This document shows positions 18,314 through 27,179 of a stretch of 64,000 nt of DNA, one piece after another. The DNA is taken from contig NZ_JAFBCM010000001.1 in assembly GCF_016907715.1 (NCBI RefSeq), positions 7,355,420 through 7,419,419 of the forward strand, written 5' to 3'. The number at the start of each line of letters is the position of its first letter. Positions within the stretch are counted from its first letter, which is position 1. The notes below the pieces were generated by a model, which saw nothing but the letters and a program-made list of their open reading frames with translations, did no database searches and was not told the DNA's origin. Origin of the DNA: Tenggerimyces flavus. GTDB lineage: Bacteria > Actinomycetota > Actinomycetes > Propionibacteriales > Actinopolymorphaceae. A program made the position numbers and the translations under genes.

Positions 18314-18952
18314 CGATTACAGTCGGGCCGACACTGCCGGGAGTTGCGGTGGATTGTCGCAATCACATACGACGCCGACATCGGCAGCGACATTGGCGAC
18401 GTGCCCGCATGGGGGCGATTCACCCATAGCCAGCGAGGTGTGACCCAACGGTTCAGGGGCCGACTCAGGTCCCAGCGGCTGTGCGGCTCATTTGGCAGAG
18501 AGGTTGAGAGGAGCTGGCCCGTAGCTTGGGACCCACTCTGCCGGGTCAGATGGCGGTGTAGCTGTCGAGGAAGGCGGGCAGGCGGTCCCACACCCGTTCT
18601 CCGCAGACGCCTCCCAGCGCAGGTACCGAGGCCGGCCATGCGCCGTCGTCGTAGGGCGGCGTTGTGCTAGAGGCCTGGCTGGGCCCCACACTCGTCCTGC
18701 GCCTTCTCTGTGTGCTGAGGGGCCTGCTCAGCCAGCCCCATCTCGTGGCGGATTTCGTCGACCCTCTTCTCCAGCCGTTCCATGTCTCGGCGTCTACCCG
18801 GAAGATCAAGTGCTTCGCGCCCCCAAAGGGCTGTGGGCTGTGGGCTGTGGGAGGGCTCGACGCTCCAGACCTAGGTGCGTTCCCGCCCAACGCTCACTGG
18901 AGGTGCACCGCCGATCTTTCGCAGTCGGACATGGTGCGTTCCGGCATTCGCG
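18314..18952. other. gene-poor region with a short helical ORF
   Basis: The only candidates are on the minus strand. One is a 38-codon frame at 18667-18783 (MERLEKRVDEIRHEMGLAEQ), strongly helical. The other is an unidentified C-terminal piece near 18550-18650 (PAFLDSYTAI). Neither has a good ribosome site. Confidence 0.35.
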
Positions 18953-19612
18953 CTAGTGCGATGTGCGTTGGTCTTGCCGACGTCTGGATTGCCGCTGGCT
19001 CTTGCTGACGTTGCCGCAGTCGGACATGCTGCACCAGCGTCGGGACCTGTTCTTCGTCGTGTCGAGGAACAGCCAGCCGCACGACGTTCCGCCGCGGCCG
19101 AAGCCTGGGCAGAGCTTGATCCTGGCGGACGCGGGGTCGCGGAGCAGGTCGAGCGCGGACAGGCCCACGTGCCTGAGGACGACTTCCGGGTCCGGGTCGG
19201 GCCAGCTGAGGTCGAGGCCGCCGACGCGAGGCTGCCAGGTAGCGGCCGCCAACGCCTCCGCGCTGCTTGCCCGGATCGCAGCGAGATCGCTCGCGGCGGG
19301 CACGGCGTCGAGGACGAGTGAAGTGAAGACCCGGTAGACCGCGTCGCGGAGGGTCAGGGCTCGGCTCAGCAGGTCGGTGGACTCGACCAGGTGCCACAGC
19401 TCCGCGGCGCGTGGCCGGTCGTAGAGCCCCTGACGGAAACCCCAGGCGACCAGGTCGTAGCCGTCGTTCAGGTCGTCCCGGAGGTCGGGAACCGTCGACA
19501 GGTCGGTGTCCGGAGTGCCGCCCCTCGGCTCGACCGTGTTGGCGAAGTCGAGGCAGAGCGCGCCGCCGACGCTTGGTCCCTGCGCGTCGATGCGCGCGTC
19601 CAGTTCCTGCAC
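18953..19612 (-). CDS. CGNR zinc-finger (ABATE) transcriptional regulator, variant motif
   Basis: A 219-residue protein with the N-terminal ABATE-type sensing domain (LCLDFANTVEPRGG, LTLRDAVYRVFTSL) and a C-terminal zinc finger: CGWLFLDTTKNRSRRWCSM then DCGN. The hallmark Arg of CGNR is Val here, and the spacing between the first two Cys is enlarged (CPGFGRGGTSC). Both changes could weaken DNA binding. It is divergent from the MFS exporter gene with 87 bases between starts, so it probably regulates that gene. Confidence 0.82.
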   Translation of the reverse strand: MQELDARIDAQGPSVGGALCLDFANTVEPRGGTPDTDLSTVPDLRDDLNDGYDLVAWGFRQGLYDRPRAAELWHLVESTDLLSRALTLRDAVYRVFTSLVLDAVPAASDLAAIRASSAEALAAATWQPRVGGLDLSWPDPDPEVVLRHVGLSALDLLRDPASARIKLCPGFGRGGTSCGWLFLDTTKNRSRRWCSMSDCGNVSKSQRQSRRRQDQRTSH

Positions 19613-19699
19613 GTCTACCGCCTAACCGCGTTTTGCTGGTACGGTCGCCCTGATTCCACCTATCCGACTTTAGCCGGTGGACGAAGGGAAGGGTCACTC

Positions 19700-21073
19700 G
19701 TGGCGGCCGACCATGCGAACCTTCGCATCGCGGCGCTCGGCTTCGGCCAGCTCGGGGTCGTGGTGGCGTTCCAAGCGGTAGCGATCGTCCTGCCCTCGAT
19801 CGGCGCCGACCTGCGGATCTCCCCGGCGTTGCTGCAATGGGTCGTCGGGGCGACCGCCCTGACGTACGCCGGTGGTCTGCTGGTCGCGGGACGCCTGGCC
19901 GATCGGTACGGGGGACCACGCATCCTCGTCGCCGGATCGCTCCTGATGGCGGCGGGCAGCATCGCCGCGGCGATCGCTCCGCACTTCGCGGTGCTCCTGC
20001 TCGCCCGCGTCGCTCAGGGGATCGGCATGGCGCTCTACACACCGGCGATGGTGTCGCTGCTGGCCACGGGGTTCGCCGCTGGCGCGGACCGTCACCGGGC
20101 GCTGATCTGGTGGAACGTCGCCGGCGGCGCCGGAGGACTCATCGCCGTCACCGGAGGAGGGATGATCGCCAACCACGGCTGGCGAGCGACGTTCCTGCTG
20201 CTGGCACTCGCTCCATTGGTGACGGTTCTGCTGGCGAAGGCCGCGTTCCGCCGGTCCCAGCCCGAGCAGCGATCCGCTCAACGCCGGGTCGACGTGCTGA
20301 ACGCCAGCCTCCCGTCGGCAGCCGCGACCCTGCTCGTCCTCGGCCTCACGGGACTGCAACAGGGCATGCCCATCGGCGTCCTCCCGCTCGCCATCAGCGT
20401 CGTTCTCGTGGTCGTGTGGCTGAAGCGGGAACGCCACGGCCGGCACCCCCTCGTTCCGTCCTCACTGCGTCGCTGGCCCGCGCTGCAGCCGATCGTTCTC
20501 GCGACCTTGCACGGCGCGGCGATCAACACGCCGATCTTCTTCTACGGACTGTTCCTGCAGACGTTCCGCGACGCGACCCCACTTCAGGTGGGTCTCGGCT
20601 TCATCCCCGCGAACGTCGGCCTCATCTCCGGCGCCGTCCTCGGCGGCGCGATCATCCGGCGTCGAGGACACCACGCCGCGATGATCTCCGGCATGGCCGT
20701 CATCGTCGTCGGGATCGGGCTCCTCCTCACCGTCGACGCGCGGAGCACGGTCTGGCACCCGTTCCTCCTTGCCTGGTTGGTCTTTGGCGTAGGCGCCGCC
20801 GTTGCCCAGGCCGGCTTCATCGGACTGGCAGGGAAGGAGTCAGCGGACGAGTCGGGAACGACGGCAGGATTCCTCACCTCCGGCGGGCAGATCGGCACCG
20901 CCATCGGGCTCGCCGCGTTCGTCGGGCTCGCCGGGATCCCGGCCGACAACCTGACCGGCTACCGGATCGCCTTCCTCGCGGCCATGCTCGCGGCCGCTCT
21001 CGGCGCTGCTGTCGCGGCGATCGGTCGTCGCCAGCCACAAGAACGACCAGTGACGCCCGCCTACAACCAATGA
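19700..21073 (+). CDS. MFS drug/metabolite exporter
   Basis: 457 residues with 12-14 hydrophobic segments. The motif between TM2 and TM3, GRLADRYGGPR, and the motif RVAQGIGMALYTPAMVSL match the DHA2-like multidrug group. GTG 19700 follows GAAGGGAAGGG; the open frame upstream belongs to the opposite-strand regulator. The transporter sits in the cytoplasmic membrane and is likely proton-driven. It is paired with the divergent CGNR regulator. Confidence 0.88.
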   Translation: MAADHANLRIAALGFGQLGVVVAFQAVAIVLPSIGADLRISPALLQWVVGATALTYAGGLLVAGRLADRYGGPRILVAGSLLMAAGSIAAAIAPHFAVLLLARVAQGIGMALYTPAMVSLLATGFAAGADRHRALIWWNVAGGAGGLIAVTGGGMIANHGWRATFLLLALAPLVTVLLAKAAFRRSQPEQRSAQRRVDVLNASLPSAAATLLVLGLTGLQQGMPIGVLPLAISVVLVVVWLKRERHGRHPLVPSSLRRWPALQPIVLATLHGAAINTPIFFYGLFLQTFRDATPLQVGLGFIPANVGLISGAVLGGAIIRRRGHHAAMISGMAVIVVGIGLLLTVDARSTVWHPFLLAWLVFGVGAAVAQAGFIGLAGKESADESGTTAGFLTSGGQIGTAIGLAAFVGLAGIPADNLTGYRIAFLAAMLAAALGAAVAAIGRRQPQERPVTPAYNQ

Positions 21074-21207
21074 CCTCGGCGAACTACATCGGGCTCCAGA
21101 GGTGCGGAGAGAAACCGTTGTCACTCCTCTGGCGGGCGAAGGCCCGAAGCCAGGTGTCTCAGTACCGTACCGACTCGGGCCGGCCATGGAAGGCGGTGCC
21201 AGTGCTG

Positions 21208-21600
21208 ATGGCGAAGTTTCGACGGCTCACCAAGGGCGATCTCACCAAGCTGAGCCGAGACGAGCTGCTGTCGCGGCTGGAGGAACAGGCGTGCTGGAGG
21301 CGACAGGAAGTCCGAAGGCTCCGTCCCGGCGAGGGCTCCGACGAAGCGCGGGCCATCCGGCAGTTCCGCGACGTCCTCGTCGCCACCCATCAACCCTGCC
21401 GCCCTCGCCGAAGCGCTGAGCGAGAGTGTCGCCTTCCTCAATGGTGAAACCGCCGAGCGGGCCTGGAGCCAGTGCGGCAGCACCGGCTGGGCACAGACCA
21501 CGGATTTGCCGCCCTGTGCCGACTCACCGGCCTCACCACCGCACCCACCACCCAGCCACCAAGTCGACTCGACAAGCAGGCTTGAAGACCGCGGGGAATC
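21208..21600 (+). pseudogene. hypothetical DNA-metabolism-region protein, frameshifted
   Basis: ATG 21208 starts AKFRRLTKGDLTKLSRDELL, an actinobacterial hypothetical family with a charged N-terminus. Near 21391 the sensible frame changes to INPAALAEALSESVAFLNGE and ERAWSQCGSTGWAQ. The joined product would be about 110-130 residues. The 3' end is unclear. Confidence 0.45.
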
Positions 21601-21704
21601 ACGGCACGAGGGTCCCGTGCTGTACGGCTGGCTCAGTCGACGATGTCGCCGCGATCGGCCTCCGCGAATCCCGCTCCCCCCAACTTCGGCGTATCGTCAT
21701 GGCC

Positions 21705-21735
21705 GAAGGACCGGACACCCAGGTGCCGGTCCTTC
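21705..21735. terminator. hairpin between convergent genes
   Basis: GAAGGACCGG (21705-21714) and CCGGTCCTTC (21726-21735) are perfect 10-bp arms with an 11-base loop. They lie between a plus-strand remnant and the minus-strand SRPBCC gene and probably act as a bidirectional terminator. No U-tract is present, which is usual in actinobacteria. Confidence 0.55.
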
Positions 21736-21841
21736 ACCACGCTCGGCCGGTCAAGATCAACTGGCGGTAAAGATCAACGATAAGGATGCCTCTTCGACCG
21801 GTGCCCGACGAGGCGGGCGCAGCATGTGGTCCTGGGCGTAC

Positions 21842-22303
21842 CTAGGCGTCCTCGACCGCAGCGGCGAGCAGGTCGAGTGATGCCCGTAGGCCCTCTCGGC
21901 CGACGACCGGGAGCTGGTCGAGGTGGTCGGCGTGAGTGAACGCCGACCAGTCGTAGGTCTGGCTCACCCACGTGCGGTTCGATCCTTCCGGCCGCAGCCG
22001 CCAGGTCCAGGTGTGCCCGGCGGGCGGACGGCCGGGCTCCGCCGGCGCCCAGCCGAGCGCGCGACCGAGCTCGTACTCCACGACATGGCAATCGACCCGA
22101 TGGTCGCCCCGGATCGCGTTGTGCATCTCCATCACGAACACCTCACCCATTCCCGTCAGCCGGCCAACCGTGACGGCCCGGCGGACCATGCCGCTCGTGT
22201 CGAACGCCGAATGGCGGGCGGGCTCGGCAAGGAACGCGAACACCACCGCCGCCGGTGCCGCGACGAGCCGGGACACGGTGATCGAACATTGCGCGTCGGT
22301 CAT
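21842..22303 (-). CDS. SRPBCC (polyketide cyclase/START-like) family protein
   Basis: A 153-residue protein with the helix-grip fold layout: N-terminal strand ITVSRLVAAPAAVVFAFLAE, helix AFDTSGMVRRA, strands with FVMEMHNAI and HTWTWRLRPEG, and a long C-terminal helix (LRASLDLLAAAVED). Members bind lipid-like ligands; no ligand can be inferred. The first about 45 codons are duplicated at 26987-27130 in opposite orientation. Confidence 0.82.
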   Translation of the reverse strand: MTDAQCSITVSRLVAAPAAVVFAFLAEPARHSAFDTSGMVRRAVTVGRLTGMGEVFVMEMHNAIRGDHRVDCHVVEYELGRALGWAPAEPGRPPAGHTWTWRLRPEGSNRTWVSQTYDWSAFTHADHLDQLPVVGREGLRASLDLLAAAVEDA

Positions 22304-22862
22304 AGTGGCAATGACCCAGTGGCAAACCGGAAGTCATCGGCCTTCGCCAGATGAGTGGAATGCGCAACGCCGACGCCCGCCCAAATGAGCGCGCGGTCCG
22401 GCCTACCGATCGTGATCAAGGTTGCGTCGCGACACCTCGACGCGGACAGACAGGGCGACGTCTCTGGTCGCCCGATTTCCCCTCGCCACCGGGGCGGGCC
22501 CGACAACGACCGGACTGCTTGGCCCGGCGCCGAGCTTGCGGGCACGTTCGACCCAGCCTGCAAGTTCAGCGAAGATCAGATCGCTGCCGGGGGTCAACAC
22601 AAGGTATGCGGCCATGACAGAGCACTCTGGCAGAGCGGCGGCAACCCTGCCGAGTAACCCATTGAGCGGCGTCGGCACGATCGACAACAGAAGGACCTCT
22701 TGTTGTCGATTGTGTCGACCCTCCGACGGTGTCGGACCCGCGCCTACCTGGTCTGGCACGGGAGCACCAGCCGGCGACATCGTCGACGCGGAGCCGACGA
22801 GCTGCCCGACGAGGACTTGACCACCATGACGCCCCAGCCTCCACCGTGTGATCACATCGACG
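22304..22862. other. remnant region with recombinase dyad copy B
   Basis: The dyad at 22678-22712 is followed by about 110 bases that still resemble the promoter and first codons of the recombinase at 56966, too eroded to translate. Upstream, a minus-strand stretch at about 22520-22640 reads like protein (LVLTPGSDLIFAELAGWVER) but was not identified. Confidence 0.5.
22678..22712. repeat. recombinase-associated dyad, copy B
   Basis: CGATCGACAACA (22678-22689) and TGTTGTCGATTG (22701-22712) surround the 11-base centre GAAGGACCTCT. One arm base differs from copy A, and the centre has lost perfect symmetry. Confidence 0.65.
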
Positions 22863-22892
22863 ACAAGTTATACTTGTGGGAAAAGTGTCCCA
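22863..22892 (+). promoter_or_regulatory. promoter with two palindromes upstream of the AbrB gene
   Basis: ACAAGT-TAT-ACTTGT (22863-22877) is a perfect palindrome that contains a good -10 hexamer, TATACT (22869-22874). It is followed by TGGGA-N6-TCCCA (22877-22892). The leader then has AGGAGG just before the start. The palindrome over the -10 box would allow autorepression by the AbrB-like protein. The -35 box is not obvious. Confidence 0.55.
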
Positions 22893-22907
22893 AGGTAGGA
22901 GGTGGAC

Positions 22908-23183
22908 GTGGGCATCGATGGTCTGCCTCCGGCGCCGGGGAGGTTCGCCGGCACGGTCAAGGTCGGAGAGAAGGGTCAGATCGTGATCCCGAAGGGTGCG
23001 CGGGAGTTGTTCGGCATCAAGCCCGGGGACACGTTGCTGCTGCTGGCCGATGTCGATCAGGGGATCGCGATCGTGCGTCAGGACCTGTTCGATCGGTTCA
23101 TCGCGCAGGCGATGCCGCCGGCCGTGAGGCCGCCGGCCACGTCGACGGAAGAAGACATCGAACGGGGAGACGGTCAGTCGTGA
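22908..23183 (+). CDS. AbrB/MazE/SpoVT-family DNA-binding protein
   Basis: A 91-residue protein with a swapped-hairpin AbrB domain: GTVKVGEKGQIVIPKGAREL, then FGIKPGDTLLLLADVDQGIAIV. The C-terminal 30 residues are acidic and less conserved. GTG 22908 fits AGGAGG (22898-22903) better than GTG 22902. Its stop TGA overlaps the GTG of the ABC ATPase gene (GTGA, 23180-23183), so the regulator and transporter are translated together. It probably represses its own operon through the upstream palindromes. Confidence 0.85.
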   Translation: MGIDGLPPAPGRFAGTVKVGEKGQIVIPKGARELFGIKPGDTLLLLADVDQGIAIVRQDLFDRFIAQAMPPAVRPPATSTEEDIERGDGQS

Positions 23184-24127
23184 GTGTGGTCGTATGCGAG
23201 GAGGTGGTACGCCGGTTCGGGGCCGTCACGGCCGTCGACGGAGTGTCGTTCCAGGTCGAGCAGGGCGAGATCTTCGGTCTCATCGGGCCCAACGGGGCAG
23301 GCAAGACCACTTTGCTGAACTGTGTCGAGGGTCTGGACCGGCCGACGTCGGGGAGCATCAGCGTCCTCGGTCGTCACCCGGTCACCGACCGGCACGAGTT
23401 GACGCTCCGCACCGGCGTCCAGTTGCAGACGGCGGCTCTGCCGCCGCGGATCACCGTCGCGGAAGCGATGCGGCTGTACTCGTCGCTGTACAAGGCTCCC
23501 GTTCCGTGGAAGGAGTTGCTCGCCACACTGGGCATCGCCGGCAAGCAGAAGACCACGGTCGAACGCCTCTCCGGCGGCGAGCGTCAACGGGTGTTCATCG
23601 CCCTGGCCCTGCTGCACAAGCCCGAGGTGGTGTTCCTCGACGAGCTGACCACCGCGCTGGACCCGCAGGCACGCCTGGCGATGTGGGAGGTGGTCAAGGA
23701 GATCCGCGACCGAGGAACCACCGTGGTGCTCACCACCCACTACATGGAGGAAGCCGAGCACCTGTGCGACCGGGTGGGCATCATCGACCACGGCAGCATC
23801 ATCGCCCTGGACATCGTGCCCGCGCTCATACGCGACCACGCCGGAGACGCCACGGCACGCCTCACCCTCACCCAGCCAGCTCCCGTGAACCTGGACCGGG
23901 GGCTGGACCTCGAGCTGGAGCTGGAGTCGATCGACACGGTGACCAAGGTCCAGCCCGACGGAAAGTACCTGACCGTGCAGGGCACCGGCGGATTCCTGCA
24001 AGACGTCCTGGCCGAGCTGACCGCCCGTGACGTTCGGATCGTCGACCTGCGCACGACCTCTCCCGGGCTGGAGGACGTGTTCTTGAACCTGACCGGGCGC
24101 GCCATGCGGACCGAGGAGCAGTCATGA
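23180..24127 (+). CDS. ABC transporter ATP-binding protein
   Basis: A 315-residue protein with Walker A GPNGAGKTT (about 40), signature LSGGERQR (about 137), Walker B VVFLDELTTALDP, and the H-loop in TTHYMEEAEH. The C-terminal 90 residues resemble the extra domain of drug/antibiotic exporter ATPases of the DrrA/YadG type. It is coupled on both sides: GTGA with the AbrB gene and ATGA with the permease gene (24124). It energises export across the cytoplasmic membrane. Confidence 0.9.
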   Translation: MSVVVCEEVVRRFGAVTAVDGVSFQVEQGEIFGLIGPNGAGKTTLLNCVEGLDRPTSGSISVLGRHPVTDRHELTLRTGVQLQTAALPPRITVAEAMRLYSSLYKAPVPWKELLATLGIAGKQKTTVERLSGGERQRVFIALALLHKPEVVFLDELTTALDPQARLAMWEVVKEIRDRGTTVVLTTHYMEEAEHLCDRVGIIDHGSIIALDIVPALIRDHAGDATARLTLTQPAPVNLDRGLDLELELESIDTVTKVQPDGKYLTVQGTGGFLQDVLAELTARDVRIVDLRTTSPGLEDVFLNLTGRAMRTEEQS

Positions 24128-24953
24128 CCGGCTACACAGAACTTGCCGCCACCATGTTCCGTTCCCGGCAGCGTGAACCGGTCGCGCTGTTCTTCTCTTT
24201 CATCTTCGCTCCGGCGTTGGTGCTCTCCTCGGCCTGATCTTCGATGACGGGCCCAGTCCGGTCTTCGGTGGTCGCAGCTTCATCGAGGCGACCCTGCCGG
24301 CGTTCCCGTCCCTGGTCCTCGCGATCACCGGCGTCGTGCTGGTACCGGGGAACCTGCTGGCCCTGCGCGAGAGCGGCGCCCTGCGCCGACTCCGTCTGAC
24401 ACCGCTGCGACCGGCCACCTTCGTCGCCGCCGACCTGACCGTGAACTTCCTGGTCGGCATGGCCGGCATGATCGCCGCGCTCGCCGTCGGATGGCTCGTC
24501 TTCGGAGTCATCCCCTCGGGCAACCTCGCCGTGGTGCTCACCGCTGCGGCACTGGGGCTCGTCGCGTTCCTCGCGCTCGGCTACACCCTCGCCGGGATCT
24601 ACCCCTCCTCTGGCGCGGCCACCGGCATCGGCAACGTGCTCATGCTCGTGCTGATGCTCTCCTCAGGAGCCTTCGTCCCGCTCGCGGCCATGCCCAACGG
24701 CGTCCAGAGGATCATGAACTTCTCACCTGTCCGACACTTCGCCGACCTCATCCAAGGCCTGTGGGCGGGACAAGCATGGTCGACCCTGCTCCTACCAACC
24801 GGAGTGCTCATCGCCATGATCATCGCCTTCGGCGCCCTCGGCACCCTGCTGTTCCGCTGGGACCGCCCCCTAACCACACCACTAACCACCGCAAGAAGAA
24901 GGCCCGTTGGCGCGTCGGCCGAGGAGTCCATGGTGCGGGTCAGCCGACTGTGA
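24124..24953 (+). pseudogene. ABC-2 type transporter permease, one-base frameshift
   Basis: ATG 24124 opens MTGYTELAATMFRSRQREPV and a first membrane segment, then stops at TGA 24236-24238. Restoring one C in a CTCCTC run near 24231 reads through to LIFDDGPSPVFGG and a full permease: PATFVAADLTVNFLVGMAGM, PSSGAATGIGNVLMLVLML, LMLSSGAFVPLAAMPNGVQR (the ABC-2 motif) and FRWDRPL, ending at 24953. About 276 residues with six membrane spans are expected. Phase variation, decay or a sequencing error are all possible. Confidence 0.78.
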
Positions 24954-26175
24954 GCTTGACGGTCGATGAGCCGAAACGTAGCTCGTGTTGGCGTTGTAGC
25001 CAGGCTCGTTGCGCCCAGCCGTACCTACCGAGGTAACCCGCGGCACGTTTCGCGAAGCTGAACCGCCACGTCGCCGATCGAGCGTCACCTTGCCCCTGGG
25101 CCTCGCGTCGCTGCAGCTTCTGCGTTCTAATCACCTCCGGCTCGCGTTCGGCCTGTATGGCTCGGCACGCGGCGTCCAACCCGGCGTCCAACGCGACGCG
25201 GTCGAGGGGAGCGTCGCCGAGTGGGATGAGGTGGTTGGCAGCCACGATCACGTCGCGCAGGGCGAGGTTGATGCCTTGGGCTCGGACCGGGGACATGGGG
25301 TGGGCTGCGTCGCCGAGCAACAGTACGCCAGGTGTGGACCATGAGGGAGCGCGACCGACCAGGACGTTGAGCCGCGTCGGCTTGCTGACCTCGTCGCGAT
25401 GGGCGAGGACGTGCTCGGCCAGCCAGCCGGGCGCCGAACTGACCGCGGTCGGTAGCCAGTCATCTCCGCGGAGGTCGGCGTGGCCGCCCTTCGGCATGAT
25501 CAGGCCGCACTGCAGGAGGTCGTCCCAGGAGGCGTATGCCACGAGTGGGTGCCGCCCGGCTCGGATCATCAGCAGGAAGTCGCATCGCCGACGCAAGGAC
25601 TCCGGGGGCGGCGCCTTGAACCACATCACCTCATAGCCCGCGGGATCGTGCGTCAGGGCCAGGCCGGCGTGGGTTCGGACAGACGATCCACGACCGTCAC
25701 AGCCGATGACAAGGTCGGCCCGCAACTCGATCGCAGAGTCGTCGGTCGTCGCCCGGACGCCGACGACTCGGCCGTCCGCGTTGCGAACGACGTCGGTGAA
25801 CCGGGTCGCTGGATGGAAGCCGAACGTGGCGTGGCGGCGAGCCTCGTCGACGACGCGTTCCAACAGTGCCGCCGGGGAGGCGACCCTGAATGCGAGCGCG
25901 CCAAGGTCGTCGACGGGCTCGGGGATGGTGAACGTCTCGTCGCCGTCGATGAAGATCCGCCACGACTCGACCACCCTGCCAGGGACCTCCTCAATCAGAT
26001 GGCCCAGCCCCATCTGGTGCAGGGCGTCTAGTCCTAGCGGCATCAGACCTTCACCGCGAAAGACACCACCCATGGAGTGTTCGCGCTCCAGCAGTTGTAC
26101 GTCCATGCCGCTGCGAGCAAGCAGCAGCGCCAACGTCGCACCCGCTGGTCCGGCACCGACCACCACGACCCTCAT
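24940..26175 (-). CDS. FAD-dependent monooxygenase (PHBH-like)
   Basis: A 411-residue protein with VVGAGPAGATLALLLARSGM (FAD Gly motif, residues 4-23), the DG motif VIGCDGRGSSVR (about 160) and the GD motif LLGDAAHPMSPVRAQG (about 285). These define aromatic-ring or tetracycline-type flavin hydroxylases. Start ATG 26175 is chosen because GGAAGGG lies eight bases upstream, inside a tandem repeat. It is divergent from a TetR gene with a large palindrome between, so expression is probably ligand-induced. The 3' end overlaps the permease gene by 14 bases. Confidence 0.9.
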   Translation of the reverse strand: MRVVVVGAGPAGATLALLLARSGMDVQLLEREHSMGGVFRGEGLMPLGLDALHQMGLGHLIEEVPGRVVESWRIFIDGDETFTIPEPVDDLGALAFRVASPAALLERVVDEARRHATFGFHPATRFTDVVRNADGRVVGVRATTDDSAIELRADLVIGCDGRGSSVRTHAGLALTHDPAGYEVMWFKAPPPESLRRRCDFLLMIRAGRHPLVAYASWDDLLQCGLIMPKGGHADLRGDDWLPTAVSSAPGWLAEHVLAHRDEVSKPTRLNVLVGRAPSWSTPGVLLLGDAAHPMSPVRAQGINLALRDVIVAANHLIPLGDAPLDRVALDAGLDAACRAIQAEREPEVIRTQKLQRREAQGQGDARSATWRFSFAKRAAGYLGRYGWAQRAWLQRQHELRFGSSTVKLTVG

Positions 26176-26180
26176 CGACA

Positions 26181-26228
26181 TCCCTTCCGTTCGGTCTTTC
26201 GCTATCCCTTCCGTTCGGTCTTTCGCTC
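26181..26228. repeat. 24-bp tandem duplication in the monooxygenase leader
   Basis: TCCCTTCCGTTCGGTCTTTC plus four bases occurs twice in a row (26181-26204 and 26205-26228), differing only at the last base. On the minus strand each unit carries a GGAAGGGAT ribosome-site-like block. The copy nearest the gene supplies the ribosome site of the monooxygenase. Confidence 0.75.
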
Positions 26229-26243
26229 GGTGCCCAAACCGCA

Positions 26244-26291
26244 AGCTTAAAGCAACGGCACGTTGCGTGCAACGTGCCATTGCCTTAAGCT
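26244..26291. promoter_or_regulatory. 48-bp palindromic TetR operator
   Basis: The arms are 26244-26266 and 26269-26291, 23 bp each with two mismatches, around a GT centre. The core GGCACGTTGC-GT-GCAACGTGCC is perfect. It lies 12 bases before the TetR start and in the leader of the divergent monooxygenase, the classical place for an operator controlling both genes. Confidence 0.85.
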
Positions 26292-26302
26292 GGGCGACCA
26301 CC

Positions 26303-26917
26303 ATGTCGACATCCCCGAGCCGATCCCCTGGCCAATCCCCCGGCCGCCGACCCGGCGGCCGCAGCGCGCGCGTCACACAGGCTGTGCGTCTGGCCACGAT
26401 CGCTGCCCTGATCGAGCATGGACTCGACGGACTCGTCGTTGAGAACATCGCCGCTACGGCAGGTGTCAACAAGACGACGATCTACCGACGGTGGGGCACC
26501 CGCGAAGCACTAGTGGCAGACGCGCTCGTCGCCAACTCCGGCGAGAAGATCGAGGTGCCCGACACCGGGTCCGTTCGCGCGGACCTGGTCGGGATCGCCC
26601 GGCAAGTGCGAGACGCGATCATCGCCCCCGCGAGCCGCGCCTTGATGTCGGCCCTGGCCGGAGGTCGCCACCACCCGGAGCTCCAGGACATCGGACACCG
26701 ATTCTGGGCAGGCCGATTCGCCGCCGTCCGCCCCGTCATCGACCGGGCCATCGATCGTGGCGAGCTCCCCGCCGACGTCAACCACGACGCGGTCCTCAGT
26801 CACGTCCTGGGGCCCATCTGGTTCCGCGTGTTCGGACCGGGACACGACGTCGACGACACGTTCGTCGAAAGCTGCGTGGACCTCGTTCTCACCGGTGTCC
26901 GCGGTCGGGCAGCGTGA
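26303..26917 (+). CDS. TetR/AcrR-family transcriptional regulator
   Basis: A 204-residue protein with an N-terminal TetR helix-turn-helix at about 30-75: VENIAATAGVNKTTIYRRWG then TREALVADAL. The helical C-terminal ligand domain contains RALMSALAGGRHHPEL and IWFRVFGPGHDVDD. The first 25 residues are Pro/Arg/Ser-rich. ATG 26303 is directly downstream of the palindrome, so it should autorepress and repress the divergent FAD monooxygenase. Confidence 0.92.
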   Translation: MSTSPSRSPGQSPGRRPGGRSARVTQAVRLATIAALIEHGLDGLVVENIAATAGVNKTTIYRRWGTREALVADALVANSGEKIEVPDTGSVRADLVGIARQVRDAIIAPASRALMSALAGGRHHPELQDIGHRFWAGRFAAVRPVIDRAIDRGELPADVNHDAVLSHVLGPIWFRVFGPGHDVDDTFVESCVDLVLTGVRGRAA

Positions 26918-26986
26918 CTTTGGGCGGCTCGCATCTTCCTGCGATCGACCGACGACTTCCGCGGTGCCGTCGGGTCAGCGCCACCA

Positions 26987-27130
26987 TGACCGACGCCCGA
27001 GGTTCGATCACCGTGTCCCGGCTCGTCGCAGCCGCAGCACCGGTTGCGGTGGTGTTCGCGTTCCTGGCTGAGCCCGCCGGCCACCGTGCGTTCGACACGA
27101 GCGGCATGTCCGCCGGGCCGTCTCCTCCAC
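26987..27130 (+). pseudogene. SRPBCC gene 5' fragment
   Basis: Translation from ATG 26987 gives MTDARGSITVSRLVAAAAPV, AVVFAFLAEPAGHRAFDTSG, then unrelated sequence. The match to the first 40 residues of the SRPBCC protein at 21842-22303 is close. The rest of the gene is missing, and the frame continues into the terminator and the 3' end of the fluoride operon. Confidence 0.75.
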
Positions 27131-27146
27131 GCAAGGTAGGTCGACG

Positions 27147-27173
27147 GGCTGGTCGACGGGGCGTCGACCAGCC
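27147..27173 (-). terminator. strong hairpin ending the fluoride operon
   Basis: GGCTGGTCGACG (27147-27158), a GGG loop and CGTCGACCAGCC (27162-27173) form a perfect 12-bp stem. It begins seven bases past the stop of the small membrane gene on the minus strand. Confidence 0.7.
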
Positions 27174-27179
27174 GGCTGG

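Noticed and set aside
22403-22855. A 150-residue minus-strand protein resembling an IS4-type transposase N-terminus
   Set aside because: Only about 30 residues look protein-like, and the frame crosses dyad copy B; similarity could not be supported.
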